The notes under the pieces: model-generated | What the model was told of the DNA's origin: nothing | Database searches by the model: none | The model's input: the letters and a program-made list of their open reading frames with translations, nothing else | Program-made: the position numbers and the translations under genes | Part shown: positions 1-8,058 of the stretch, one piece after another | Numbering within the stretch: the first letter of the stretch is position 1 | Layout of the letters: each line of letters starts with the position of its first letter | From: CAVXYG01 sp963706835 | GTDB taxonomy: Bacteria > Actinomycetota > Actinomycetes > S36-B12 > GCA-2699445 | Assembly: GCA_963706835.1 (NCBI GenBank) | Contig: CAVPOB010000001.1 | Coordinates: forward strand, 122,792-186,791 | Direction of reading: 5' to 3' | Length of the DNA: 64,000 nt

Positions 1-699
1 GGCGAGACCGCGGCGGCGGTGCAGGACCTGGTCGACTGGGACTACCAGCAGACCGCCGCGTCCTCACCGGCCGCCTACTTCAACGTGTTCTACAACGCCT
101 TGCTGGACCGGCTCTTCGTCGACGAACTACCTGACCTGGATCTGCTCGATGCGGCCGGCGATCGATTCTGGGAAGTCCTTCGCAGGCTCTGGGAGCGGCC
201 AGCGGACCTCTGGTGGGATGATGTGCGCACCGAGCCGGTCGAGACCCGCGATGAGACGGTGGTCGCTGCACTGGATGCCGCCTATGCGGAACTGGTCCAG
301 CGGCAGGGCGCCGACAGCGCTGAGTGGCGATGGGGCGATCTGCATACGCTGACGTTCACCCACCAGACCCTGGGGGCGTCCGGCATCCGCGCCCTGGAAA
401 TGATCTTCAACCGCGGGCCGGAGCCGACATCCGGCGGCAGCGCGATCCCGCTGGCGACCGGCTGGATTCCAGCGGAGGGCTACGAGGTCATCTGGGTGCC
501 CAGCATGCGCCAGGTCGTCGACCTCGCGGACTTCGACTCATCGACCTGGGTGAACCTCACCGGCAACAGCGGACACGCCTACCACGACAACCACGGCGAC
601 CAGATCCGCGCCTGGCTGGTCGGCGAGCAGTACGCGTGGGCGTTCACCCCGGCAGCGGTGGATGCCGCCGCGCGCGACCGGCTCACTCTGACGCCGTAG
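1..699 (+). CDS. Penicillin acylase family hydrolase, C-terminal part (5' end outside window)
   Basis: The reading frame is open from the first base and stops at 697-699, so only the last ~230 residues are present. An internal GTG at 19 is not taken as the start because the homology extends through it. The tail carries the block typical of the penicillin amidase (Ntn hydrolase) family C-terminus: VPSMRQVVDL, then STWVNLTGNSGHAYH, then a terminal FTPAAV...LTLTP. Family members are N-terminal nucleophile amidases acting on acylated amines (beta-lactams, acyl-homoserine lactones); the catalytic Ser and substrate pocket lie upstream and cannot be seen, so the substrate is unknown. Its stop overlaps the convergent cyclo-ligase gene by 17 bp. 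Confidence 0.85.
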   Translation, partial: GETAAAVQDLVDWDYQQTAASSPAAYFNVFYNALLDRLFVDELPDLDLLDAAGDRFWEVLRRLWERPADLWWDDVRTEPVETRDETVVAALDAAYAELVQRQGADSAEWRWGDLHTLTFTHQTLGASGIRALEMIFNRGPEPTSGGSAIPLATGWIPAEGYEVIWVPSMRQVVDLADFDSSTWVNLTGNSGHAYHDNHGDQIRAWLVGEQYAWAFTPAAVDAAARDRLTLTP

Positions 700-1288
700 C
701 CCGGGCGGGGTCGGTGCGGTACCACCCCGCAGCGGTGAGGATGGCATCGACTGCGGCGTCGTGCGGTTCGCGGGGCAGGGGATCGTGCAACACGTCGGCG
801 GGATGCACGACCGCCACCCGCAGCGGTCCGTGCGGCCAGCCGGGGACGCCAGCCAGCGCTCGGTCGTAGTAGCCCGCTCCGTGTCCCAGCCGAGTCCCGA
901 GGTGGTCCACCGCCAGCGCCGGCAGGAGCAGCATCGAGCAGGTGGGCAGCGGGTCGGGCACGGCCGGCCCTTCCGGAGCGAACAGGTCGTGGCGGTCCGG
1001 CATGAGCGCCACGCCGGGGAACCAGCGCACCCACTCCATCCGGCGGCCCGGCAGCGTCCGCGGTACCAGGACCACTTCACCGCCGCTGGCAGCGGCAGCC
1101 AGGCAAGCGGATAGGTCCGGTTCCACGCGCGTCGGAAGAAAGGCCGCCAGCACGCTGCCCGGACCGGTCGGCACGCCGAGGTGGCGGCGCAGCAGGGCGA
1201 ATTGCTCGGCCAGCGCAGCCGGCTGCGCGGGGTCGCTTCGCTGGGCACGACGCTGCCGGAGCCACCTACGCAGGTCTGGCTTGTCCAT
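683..1288 (-). CDS. 5-formyltetrahydrofolate cyclo-ligase
   Basis: A 201-residue protein, the normal length for 5-FCL (MTHFS), which converts 5-formyl-THF to 5,10-methenyl-THF with ATP in cytosolic one-carbon metabolism. The C-terminal half contains the family signature LGHGAGYYDRAL (GxGxGYYDR), preceded by LLLPALAVD. The ATG at 1288 begins MDKPDLRRWLRQRR, the usual basic helix of the family; the frame stays open much further upstream but that stretch is antisense to moeA. It is divergent from moeA with 99 bp between starts. In many actinobacteria the same cyclo-ligase is divergent to galU-moeA-rimJ; galU is absent here. Confidence 0.92.
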   Translation of the reverse strand: MDKPDLRRWLRQRRAQRSDPAQPAALAEQFALLRRHLGVPTGPGSVLAAFLPTRVEPDLSACLAAAASGGEVVLVPRTLPGRRMEWVRWFPGVALMPDRHDLFAPEGPAVPDPLPTCSMLLLPALAVDHLGTRLGHGAGYYDRALAGVPGWPHGPLRVAVVHPADVLHDPLPREPHDAAVDAILTAAGWYRTDPARATASE

Positions 1289-1387
1289 CGCATCAGCGTG
1301 CCACGGGCAGGTCGGCAGTTGACCGTGCGCAGCTCGCGGGCGGTGTCGGCGGCGGGGCAAGCGCGGGTGTGGGGCATCATCGTAGCG

Positions 1388-2548
1388 ATGCGTACGTTCC
1401 GTGAGTTCACCCGCGAGGTCCTCGGGCCGGTGTCCATGCTGCCCGCACTCGAGGTGCCGATCACCGAAGCCATCGGGTGCCGATCGGCCGCGCTGGTGAC
1501 GGCGGGGAAACCGGTCCCCGGGTATCGGCAGTCGGTCCTGGACGGGATCGCGCTGCGAGCCGAGGATGCTCAGGGCGCCTCGGCGGCCACACCGGTCGTT
1601 CTGCCGATCGGGGCGACGATCGAGGCTGGCCGTGCCGCCGAACCCCTCGCTGAAGGCCACTGCGCCCGGATCGCCTCCGGCGCCGAACTGCCGCCGAACG
1701 CCGACGCGGTGGCGGGCCCGGACAGCTACCGGATCGACGACGACAAGGTCGTGCTGATGCGCCCGCCGGGGCCAGGTCAGGCGTGCCGGGAGATCGGGAG
1801 CATCTATCGCCCGGACGACGTCGTCATCGCGGAGGGGCAGCGGCTGGGAACGGTTGCCGTTGCAGAACTCGCCCTCGTCGGCCGACCGCGGGTGAAGGTG
1901 CACCCGCGACCTCGCCTCGTGATTCTCACCGTCGGCTCGGAGCTGGTACGGGTCAGCGCGTCGGCCAGCGACGTGCAAGGCCATGACGCGGCAGGCGTCG
2001 TCCTCACCACTACGGCCGCGCCGCTGGGCGTCAACTGCCATCGCGTCGGCCCGGTCCCGGACGACGCGCGAGCGGTGCGGGACACCCTGGAGGACCAACT
2101 GGTCCGGGCCGACATCATCGTGACAGTGGGTGGGATCGACAGCGAGTCCGACACCCTGCGGCAGGAGTTGGTGGGCACCGGGGTTGCGCGCTTCGACGGA
2201 CCGCCCCTGCATCCGTGCAACGCCTACGGGGTTGGCCTGCTGGGGACCGAGCGGACCCCGGTGATCTCGCTGCCCGGCGATCCGAGCGCCGCGCTGTTGG
2301 CCTTTCACGCCTTGGTGCGACCCGTGCTCGACGCGTTGCGGGGAGCCGACTCCGAGCCGGCGCAGGTGCGGCTGCCCGTATGGTCCGAGGGTCCGGGGTC
2401 GCGCATCCTGGCCGGCCGGTACTCCGACTCCCAGTTCGTCCCCGAATCGGAGGGGCTGCCCGCCATGCGCCAGTTGGAGGGCGCGAACGCGATCGCGATC
2501 CAGCACCACGGCGAGACGGCGGCCGAGGTGGTGGAGTGGCCCAACTAG
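1388..2548 (+). CDS. moeA: MoeA-like molybdopterin molybdotransferase (divergent)
   Basis: 386 residues. MoeA inserts molybdate into adenylated molybdopterin. Visible features: an SVLDG motif (Asp52), the equivalent of SAMDG in classical MoeA; the MPT-binding-like middle domain with LTVGSEL and TVGGIDSES; and the C-terminal LPGDPSAALLAFHAL block (LPGNPvs in others). The start at ATG 1388 gives the expected MRTFREF N-terminus. It overlaps the acetyltransferase gene, so they are likely cotranscribed. This copy belongs to the moeA found next to rimJ and the SepX-like gene across actinobacteria (Rv0994-type synteny), which is more diverged than the copies in molybdenum clusters. No other moa/mog/mod gene lies in the window, so molybdenum-cofactor function is inferred from family only. 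Confidence 0.8.
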   Translation: MRTFREFTREVLGPVSMLPALEVPITEAIGCRSAALVTAGKPVPGYRQSVLDGIALRAEDAQGASAATPVVLPIGATIEAGRAAEPLAEGHCARIASGAELPPNADAVAGPDSYRIDDDKVVLMRPPGPGQACREIGSIYRPDDVVIAEGQRLGTVAVAELALVGRPRVKVHPRPRLVILTVGSELVRVSASASDVQGHDAAGVVLTTTAAPLGVNCHRVGPVPDDARAVRDTLEDQLVRADIIVTVGGIDSESDTLRQELVGTGVARFDGPPLHPCNAYGVGLLGTERTPVISLPGDPSAALLAFHALVRPVLDALRGADSEPAQVRLPVWSEGPGSRILAGRYSDSQFVPESEGLPAMRQLEGANAIAIQHHGETAAEVVEWPN

Positions 2549-3174
2549 ACGTGCCGTGGCCGGTCCGGTTGACCGAGGCGGACCTGCTGTTGCGTCCGCT
2601 CCGGCTGCGGGACGGCGGGCGGTGGCGGGCCCTGCGCACGCGCAACGCCGACTGGTTGCGGCCGTGGGAAGCCACGCTGCCGCAACCGGACCCCAGCGCG
2701 CCGACCACGTACGGGGCGATGGTCCGTCAGGCGAACCGGGAGGCTCGGGCGGGCCGGGCCATGCCGTTCGGGATCGTCGTCGATGACGAACTGGTCGGGC
2801 AGCTGACCGTCGGGGCCATCGCGCTCAATTCGCTGCGCAGCTGCACCATCGGCTACTGGATCGACCAGGGGCACGCAGGGCGCGGCATCATGACGCGCGC
2901 CGTCGCGCTGGTAGGCGACTACTGCTTTCTGCAACTGCGCCTGCATCGCATCGAGATCAACATTCGGCCCGAGAACCGTGCCAGCCTCGCTGTCGTGCAC
3001 AAACTGGGCTTGCGCCGGGAGGGTCTGCGCGAGCGCTACCTGCACATCGACGGGCAATGGTGCGACCACTGGTCCTTCGCCGTCACTGCTGAGGAGCGGC
3101 CCGATGGATTGCGCGCCTGGCTGCGCCGCCACGGGCATGCCGACGGTTCGGCGGTCTCAGCGCTGGGGGACTGA
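2536..3174 (+). CDS. rimJ: RimJ/RimL-type GNAT N-acetyltransferase
   Basis: 212 residues if started at GTG 2536, which sits behind a gaggtgg ribosome-binding site inside the end of moeA; GTG 2551 is the alternative and would remove five residues. The GNAT fold is clear: LLLRPLRLRDGGRW, the central IGYWIDQGHAGRGIMTRAV (acetyl-CoA pyrophosphate loop QGHAGRG), then HRIEINIRPENRASLAVVHKLG, the block characteristic of RimJ, which acetylates the N-terminal alanine of ribosomal protein S5. Translationally coupled to moeA (13-bp overlap). The actual acceptor could be another protein N-terminus; family placement is firm, substrate is not. Confidence 0.88.
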   Translation: MAQLDVPWPVRLTEADLLLRPLRLRDGGRWRALRTRNADWLRPWEATLPQPDPSAPTTYGAMVRQANREARAGRAMPFGIVVDDELVGQLTVGAIALNSLRSCTIGYWIDQGHAGRGIMTRAVALVGDYCFLQLRLHRIEINIRPENRASLAVVHKLGLRREGLRERYLHIDGQWCDHWSFAVTAEERPDGLRAWLRRHGHADGSAVSALGD

Positions 3175-3260
3175 CCGCTCACGCGCCGTTAGCAGAGGGG
3201 TGCGACGACACGCAGCGCGCCTCCGGCGCCCGAGCGGTCGCGACCCGTAGCCTGGGCCAC

Positions 3261-4133
3261 GTGACAGGCCTGGTCTATCTTGCGATCATCGCTCTCTGGG
3301 CTGTCTTTCTCATCCCGTGGCTTCGGCGGCACCGCGATGAGTTGCACGGCCGACGCAGCGCGGACCGCTACCAGCGCGCCATGGATAGCCTTGCACGAGC
3401 CAGCGACGACCAGCAGCTCGCTGGGCAATCCGACGAGGATGGCCTGCTGGCTGACGAGCCTGGTCCGATGCCGAGCCCTATGCCATCCCTGAAGCAGGCC
3501 ATGGATCTGGCCGGCGGCCTGCTCGGCAACCGAGGCCCCTCATCATCGAAAGCGGTCCGGCGGCGCCGACGCGTACTCGGTCTGCTCAGCCTCTCGTTCG
3601 TCGCGGCCCTGGGCGGCACGTTGGCGGGCTTCCTGCCGGGGGCTGCCCCTGCAGCGGCGGCTGTCCTGCTGGTGATCTACGTCAGCGTGTTGATGCGCAC
3701 AGCTGCGAAGCCCCGTCAGGGAGTGCAGACCGCCGGTGGCGCCTCCGACACGCATCGCGAGAACGCCCGGCGTGCGCAGCGGCAGGCGCAGACACTGCTG
3801 CGGGCACGGCAGTCGGCCTCAGCCGCCGGCGACTCCACAGGCAGGTGGGATGCCGTGCCGACGACGCTGCCGACCTATGTCACCAAGCCGAAGGCGGCCA
3901 AGGTGCCACGCGTGGTGGATTTGACAGGCCCCGTGCGCGGATCTGCTGGTGAGGCCATGGTGGCCCGTGCGCAGGAGGAACGGCGTCGGGCGTACAAGAC
4001 CGCAGTCGAGCGGCAGTTCGAGCAAGAGATCGCTGCGGTGGAGCCCGACACGCTGGAGGAAGTGGCCCGGTTGGCCAGCGCGCCGGTGCACGAGGAGTAC
4101 CGGCAGCCGTACCGCCGGGCCGCCAACGGCTGA
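3261..4133 (+). CDS. SepX/GlpR-like divisome membrane protein
   Basis: 290 residues from GTG 3261. The N-terminus (GLVYLAIIALWAVFLIPW, then LRRHRDEL) is a single membrane anchor followed by a basic patch, as in actinobacterial SepX/GlpR proteins. A second hydrophobic pair lies at about residues 105-140 after a run of RRRRR. The remainder is hydrophilic and rich in Ala/Arg/Gln, with a predicted coiled-coil-like EERRRAYKTAVERQFEQEIAAVE tail (quoted here in pieces: EERRRAYKTAVE and RQFEQEIAAVE). SepX is an actinobacterial membrane protein linked to septum formation; that role is taken from family and from the conserved position after moeA and rimJ. The 86-bp gap from rimJ may hold its own promoter. 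Confidence 0.75.
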   Translation: MTGLVYLAIIALWAVFLIPWLRRHRDELHGRRSADRYQRAMDSLARASDDQQLAGQSDEDGLLADEPGPMPSPMPSLKQAMDLAGGLLGNRGPSSSKAVRRRRRVLGLLSLSFVAALGGTLAGFLPGAAPAAAAVLLVIYVSVLMRTAAKPRQGVQTAGGASDTHRENARRAQRQAQTLLRARQSASAAGDSTGRWDAVPTTLPTYVTKPKAAKVPRVVDLTGPVRGSAGEAMVARAQEERRRAYKTAVERQFEQEIAAVEPDTLEEVARLASAPVHEEYRQPYRRAANG

Positions 4134-4189
4134 CGAAGGGCCATCAGTTTCCGCGTTGGCGCTGGTCGTTGCTATCCTCATTCACGCAA

Positions 4190-4264
<75 letters not shown>

Positions 4265-4493
4265 CCTTTCGGTGTTTCGCGCTCGCTCCTCTTCGCCTGA
4301 CTCTTCGGTGCGCTCTGGTGCCGCCCTGATCGCTATCGGTCGGTCGTATGGAGACCTGTGCGTGGGCACATGAGCGGCGTCGCGCTGATACCCGTGCCTC
4401 CGGTGACCTTGGTCTTGGTGCGTAAGGGCCCGAGATGCTGATTGGGACCGATAGTGGCCGACTCTGAGGGCACCGACCCGCCGGCCGAGCGGT

Positions 4494-4660
4494 TCTGCAC
4501 CCGGGGCGGGGAGTTTGCACCCGGGACGGGGGCTTCCGACCCCGTGGTCTAGGGCGGGTTTTGCCCCCGGAATGGGGGATTGCGCCCGGGACGGGGCTTC
4601 CGGGCCCGATATCGGCGGCATCAGCCCCCGCGCCGGGTGCAATCCGGCTCATCGCAATCC
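4494..4660. repeat. Degenerate copies of the 63-bp intergenic repeat family
   Basis: Three imperfect units containing tTGCACCCGG, ttGCCCCCGG and tGCGCCCGG forms, followed by one inverted unit near 4636-4655 (cccccgcgccgggtgcaa). They belong to the family described at 4801-5028 but have drifted. The region between the tRNA and the next gene (4263-5548) otherwise contains no credible coding sequence; open frames through it translate the repeats. Confidence 0.6.
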
Positions 4661-4800
4661 ACGGTGTAGTGCTGCTGGCGGTAGCTGGGGTTGGTGCCGT
4701 TCCTCGGGGATGCGCTGCTTGGCGACTCCTCCGGGCGGGGACGGAGCTGCGTTTGGGTGCGGGTGTCGGCGCCCCTTGCGGGCGCCCCCGTAGCGCGGCT

Positions 4801-5028
4801 GTGCACCCGTTGCGGGGGTTTGCACCCGGGACGGGGGCTCAGAGGGCCTCCGGGGCGGCAACGGTGCACCCGGTTCGGGGGTTTGCACCCGGGACGGGGG
4901 CTCTGCGCCCCGATCCGGCCGATTCCGCCCCCGCGCCGGGTGCAAACCCCCGAACCGGGTGCAGACCTGGGGCAAAATCAGGGCGATTCCGCCCCCGCGC
5001 CGGGTGCAAACCCCCGAACCGGGTGCAG
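4801..5028. repeat. Repeat array A: two forward and two inverted units of the 63-bp family
   Basis: Forward units begin GTGCACCCG at 4801 and 4864 (63 bp apart). Each unit has two direct TGCACCCG boxes 19 bp apart around a GGGGGTT core. After a centre containing GATCCGGCCG (near 4911-4922) the same unit appears as its reverse complement, ending at 4964 and 5028 (64 bp apart). The transcript would fold into a long stem. The linker between units (CAGAGGGCCTCCGGGGCGG) is also conserved, so this is a tandem repeat and not a repeat/spacer array. Sister arrays lie at 19176, 26575, 36791 and 43730. Confidence 0.9.
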
Positions 5029-5167
5029 CCCGCCCGCTGCGGAGAGATCCAAGGCTGCTCAGGCACCTGGACCCGCTGGGCGCCGGGGACGCGAACCGGG
5101 CCCTCGGCGTCCCGCTCGCTCAACCCGTCCCGATCAGGATCCCACCACACTGCCAATTGCGATGAGC

Positions 5168-5242
5168 GGTGCAAACCGTCGAACCGGGTGCAGAGTTCTC
5201 CGCGCCAGCGACCCGTCAGCCCCCGCGACGGGTGCAGAGTCA
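5168..5242. repeat. Degenerate inverted units of the 63-bp family
   Basis: Two inverted half-units (GGTGCAAACCGTCGAACCGGG and, about 50 bp later, CCCCCGCGACGGGTGCAG), separated from array A by about 140 bp of unrelated sequence. They look like an outlying, drifted part of that array. Confidence 0.55.
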
Positions 5243-5290
5243 TCTGCTAGGGCAGCCGGCGATTCCGCACCGCCGACAAGGTGCGCATCC

Positions 5291-5350
5291 GCGCCACCGC
5301 CGCCACCGCCGCCACCGCCGCCACCGCCGCCACCGCCGCCGCCGCCTCCG
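5291..5350. repeat. CCGCCA hexanucleotide microsatellite
   Basis: About nine tandem CCGCCA/CCACCG units with a CCGCCG tail. It lies 200 bp upstream of the DUF3048 lipoprotein start. A frame through it encodes a poly-proline tract, but nothing upstream or downstream supports translation. Such tracts are prone to slippage and to assembly length errors. Confidence 0.85.
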
Positions 5351-5548
5351 CGCCACCGCCGTGCACCGCCGTGCACCCGGCCCATCGCTGGCGCACGCCG
5401 GAGGCGCACCTGACGACGCCGACTGGCCCGTACTGCAGATCCACTGCGTGACCTCAGCGAAGGGCTGCTCTCCTGGCGCGTCGGCAGCGTGCCCCACTTG
5501 CCCGCAGGTTCCCGCACTTGGGCGGCTCGGCCTGGCAGACTGCGTCAG

Positions 5549-6556
5549 GTGCGACTGCGACGACCCCTGCACCTGACCTTCGCCCTGATGCTGTCGGCCG
5601 GCCTGATCGCCGCGTGCGGTGGCGACGATCCGGCAGCCGAGGTGCCATGGCCGCTCACCGGGCTGCCGGGGTACCCCGAGGGCGATACCCGCCAGGCGCT
5701 CACGGTCAAGATCGAAAACACGGAAGCCGGTCGACCGCAACTGGGCATCGGGTCGGCAGACCTGGTGGTGCAGGAGTTGGTCGAGGGGGGCCTGACCCGG
5801 CTGGCGGTGATGTTCCATTCGGAGTACCCGCAGCAGGCCGGACCGGTCAGGTCGATGCGCGAAACCGATGTCGGGATCGTGCTGCCTACCGGCGGGACAC
5901 TGGTCGCCTCCGGCGGTTCTGGCTCAACCGTCGCCGCCCTCGACAGCGCCGGCGTGCAGACCGCCGTGGAGGGGGACCCGGGCTTCTCCAGGGACGGCGG
6001 CCGGACCTCGCCCTACAACGTGATGGTCGATGTGGCCGAACTGGCCGGGACCTTGCCGGACGTGCCGCCGCCCGGGCCGTACCTGCCCTTCGGCACGGTT
6101 CCCGAGGACGCCGCAGGTGACCCGGCCGAAGCGTTGGTGATGCGGTGGCCCGGCGACTCCACGTCGTTTGGATACCAGGCCGACAGTGGTGAGTGGGTCC
6201 GCACGGATCTCTCCGACGCCGGCGATTTCGCCTTCACCAACGTGGTGGCACTCACCGTGCCGGTGACGTTCAGCACCGCCACGGACGCCTCCGGAGCGCC
6301 GATCCCGACGATGGTGACGACCGGCTCCGGCAGCGGATGGGTGGCCACCGGCGGGCAGGTCTTCGAGGTGGCCTGGTCGAAGGCGTCGAACTCGGCGGCC
6401 TGGCAGTTGACGTACCCGGCCGGGGGGTCGGATGCGTCGTCGTCCTTCGCGCTGCCCGGCGGGCGCACGTGGCTGGCGCTGCTGCCCGAGGACGGCGGTT
6501 CGTTCTCCAGTACGGCGCCCAGCGGTGCGTCGGGATCAGCCGAGGACTCTCAGTAG
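5549..6556 (+). CDS. DUF3048 (YerB-like) lipoprotein
   Basis: 335 residues from GTG 5549, chosen because it gives a short signal peptide (MRLRRPLHLTFALMLSAGL) ending in a lipobox IAAC with the lipidated Cys at residue 23; earlier in-frame starts add a Pro/Arg-rich extension. After the Cys comes the DUF3048 N-terminal domain: PLTGLPGYP, then ALTVKIENTEAGRPQLG, ADLVVQELVEGGLTRL and AGPVRSMRETD. The C-terminal domain follows from about residue 210. YerB-type lipoproteins are exported to the membrane surface; their biochemical role is unknown. The stop overlaps the convergent DsrE gene by 7 bp. Confidence 0.88.
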   Translation: MRLRRPLHLTFALMLSAGLIAACGGDDPAAEVPWPLTGLPGYPEGDTRQALTVKIENTEAGRPQLGIGSADLVVQELVEGGLTRLAVMFHSEYPQQAGPVRSMRETDVGIVLPTGGTLVASGGSGSTVAALDSAGVQTAVEGDPGFSRDGGRTSPYNVMVDVAELAGTLPDVPPPGPYLPFGTVPEDAAGDPAEALVMRWPGDSTSFGYQADSGEWVRTDLSDAGDFAFTNVVALTVPVTFSTATDASGAPIPTMVTTGSGSGWVATGGQVFEVAWSKASNSAAWQLTYPAGGSDASSSFALPGGRTWLALLPEDGGSFSSTAPSGASGSAEDSQ

Positions 6557-6906
6557 ACGAGCGCCTGCGCCCCGGGTTCGGTGACGGCGGCGACGAAGGC
6601 GGCCGCCCCGGCGATCCGGGCGCCAGCCGTCAGATGGTCGGCGGTGATGCCCCGTCGTTCGGCGCAGCGTGCGCACACCGCCGCGCCGGCGTGGGGCAGC
6701 ACGGCCGCCAGGAGTTCTTCCGCCTCCGGGTCGACGGCGGCACCGCGGTGTTCGGGTGTGACGGCCAGCCAGACGGCGTCCCCGGCCAGCCACAACGACA
6801 AGGCGACGCCAGCGGAGGCGGCCGCAGCCGAGACGGAAAGCGCGGTCGTCGCGCGCTCCGGCTCGCGGAAACTGCCCACGATCTTGATCACCAATGGCCC
6901 GCGCAC
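6550..6906 (-). CDS. DsrE-family protein
   Basis: 118 residues from GTG. The pattern LVIKIVGSF, then TTALSVSAAAASAGVALSLWLAGDAVWLA, matches the short actinobacterial DsrE/DsrF-like proteins, a Rossmann-like alpha/beta fold used in sulfur relay and related small-molecule binding. A conserved CARCAERRGI segment (two cysteines at about residues 78-81) could be redox-active or metal-binding. Divergent from the 30-residue membrane ORF / nitrobindin / Fur operon with 54 bp between starts. No partner DsrF or TusA gene is visible here. Confidence 0.8.
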   Translation of the reverse strand: MRGPLVIKIVGSFREPERATTALSVSAAAASAGVALSLWLAGDAVWLAVTPEHRGAAVDPEAEELLAAVLPHAGAAVCARCAERRGITADHLTAGARIAGAAAFVAAVTEPGAQALVY

Positions 6907-6960
6907 TACTCGAGCGTACGCACCGCCGGGGCAGCGGCGTCGGTTGGCTAGAGTGGTGCC

Positions 6961-7053
6961 GTGGAACTGTTCTTCACCGGATTGCTCGTGCTGGTCTCCA
7001 TCGTCATCGGATGGTTTTCCCTGTACGTCATCTATCGGCTGTTCAAGGGATAG
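6961..7053 (+). CDS. Small single-span membrane protein (30 aa)
   Basis: A GTG at 6961 opens a 30-codon frame that ends at TAG 7051. The product is MELFFTGLLVLVSIVIG followed by WFSLYVIYRLFKG: one hydrophobic helix of about 22 residues with a basic C-terminal RLFKG tail, so probably N-out/C-in. It lies 5 bp upstream of the nitrobindin-like gene and at the head of the nitrobindin / Fur / YgfZ run. Hydrophobic composition, clean stop and tight spacing favour a real gene over chance. Function unknown; a membrane-located partner of the nitrobindin is only a guess. Confidence 0.6.
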   Translation: MELFFTGLLVLVSIVIGWFSLYVIYRLFKG

Positions 7054-7058
7054 CGCGC

Positions 7059-7598
7059 ATGTCGGAGCCTGCCGCGTCGGCGCTGCCGGCCGAACTGGTG
7101 CATCTCGGATGGCTGATCGGCGAGTGGGAGGGCGTCGGCACCGGCCAGTACCCGACGATCGAGGACTTCCGGTTCGGGCAGCGGGTCCGGTTCAGCTGCG
7201 ACGGGAGGCCCTTCATCTCCTACGTCTCGAGGTCCTGGATGATCGAGGCCGATGGCAGCACTGGCCGTCCACTGGCCAGCGAGCAGGGCTTCTTCCGCCC
7301 CGGCGCCGAGGGTGAGGCCAGCGTCGAGCTGCTGCTGTCCCATCCCACCGGCTACTCGGAGGTGTGGCTGGGGCAGGTGACCATCACGGATCTGCAGGAC
7401 GCCCGCATCACCGGCGCGAGACTCGAACTCGGCACCGAGGTCGTCGCGCGGACGTCCTCCGCCAAGGAGTACACGCGGGGCCATCGGCTCTACGGCCTGG
7501 TTGCCGGCGACCTGCTGTGGACCTTCGACATGGCCGCCATGGGCCACGCGCTCGGCAACCATCTCGCTGCGCGCTTGCGGCCCGTCGATGCCGGCTGA
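7059..7598 (+). CDS. Nitrobindin-like heme-binding (FABP-fold) protein
   Basis: 179 residues from ATG 7059. The N-terminal LGWLIGEWEGVGTGQYPTI carries the GxWxGxG motif of nitrobindins/THAP4-like beta-barrels, and the C-terminal MGHALGNHLAARL holds the conserved histidine that ligates ferric heme in this family. Bacterial nitrobindins are proposed to isomerise peroxynitrite and bind NO. The stop overlaps the Fur-family gene by 11 bp, so the two are cotranscribed. Link to reactive-nitrogen defence is inferred from family. Confidence 0.87.
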   Translation: MSEPAASALPAELVHLGWLIGEWEGVGTGQYPTIEDFRFGQRVRFSCDGRPFISYVSRSWMIEADGSTGRPLASEQGFFRPGAEGEASVELLLSHPTGYSEVWLGQVTITDLQDARITGARLELGTEVVARTSSAKEYTRGHRLYGLVAGDLLWTFDMAAMGHALGNHLAARLRPVDAG

Positions 7599-8058
7599 GC
7601 CGCCGAAGGCCCTGCAGCAGGAGTGGCGCGAGCAGATGCACGCCGCCGGGATGCGGGTGACGGCGCAGCGCGAGGCCCTGCTCGCCTCAGTGTGGCGGCT
7701 GCGGCACGCCACGGCCGATTCGCTGGTCACCGACCTCGCCGATTCCGACACCTCGGTCAACCTGTCGACCGTCTACCGGGGGCTGGATGCCTTGGAGCGA
7801 CTCGGACTGGTCCGCCACGCCCACCTCGGGTCCGGTGGGCCGACCTACCACCTGGCGGCCGCCTCCCACCACCTCCACCTGCAGTGCAACGGTTGCGGGC
7901 GGATCATCAGCCTGGACGTCTCGGCCGCAGAGCCGTTCGCGGCTGCGGTCCTCCAGCAGACCGGCTTCCGCGCAGACTTCAGCCATGCCGCCATCTATGG
8001 TCGGTGCGCCGAGTGCCTGGTTGCCGCACCGGCAGACCCGCACGAGGATGAAGACTGA
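7588..8058 (+). CDS. Fur-family metalloregulator
   Basis: 156 residues. The N-terminal winged helix includes RVTAQREALLASVWRL and SVNLSTVYRGLDALERLGLV (recognition helix region). The dimerisation domain has the metal-binding cluster HHLHLQC (His94, His95, His97, Cys100, Cys103) and a second C-x-x-C near the end (Cys140, Cys143), giving a structural zinc site. Which metal it senses cannot be read off; in Streptomyces the nickel regulator Nur sits in a comparable neighbourhood, so Nur is a candidate beside Zur or Fur. Starts inside the nitrobindin gene and its TGA overlaps the ygfZ ATG (ATGA). Confidence 0.9.
   Translation: MPAEPPKALQQEWREQMHAAGMRVTAQREALLASVWRLRHATADSLVTDLADSDTSVNLSTVYRGLDALERLGLVRHAHLGSGGPTYHLAAASHHLHLQCNGCGRIISLDVSAAEPFAAAVLQQTGFRADFSHAAIYGRCAECLVAAPADPHEDED

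Noticed and set aside
4801..5028. Rho-independent terminator or REP/BIME element as full explanation of the 63-bp repeats
   Set aside because: Units are long, phased and carry internal direct boxes; a simple terminator would not need 63-bp phasing. Not excluded as one function.
5291..5413. Poly-proline protein encoded by the CCGCCA tract
   Set aside because: No start, ribosome-binding site or homology; frame depends on microsatellite length.
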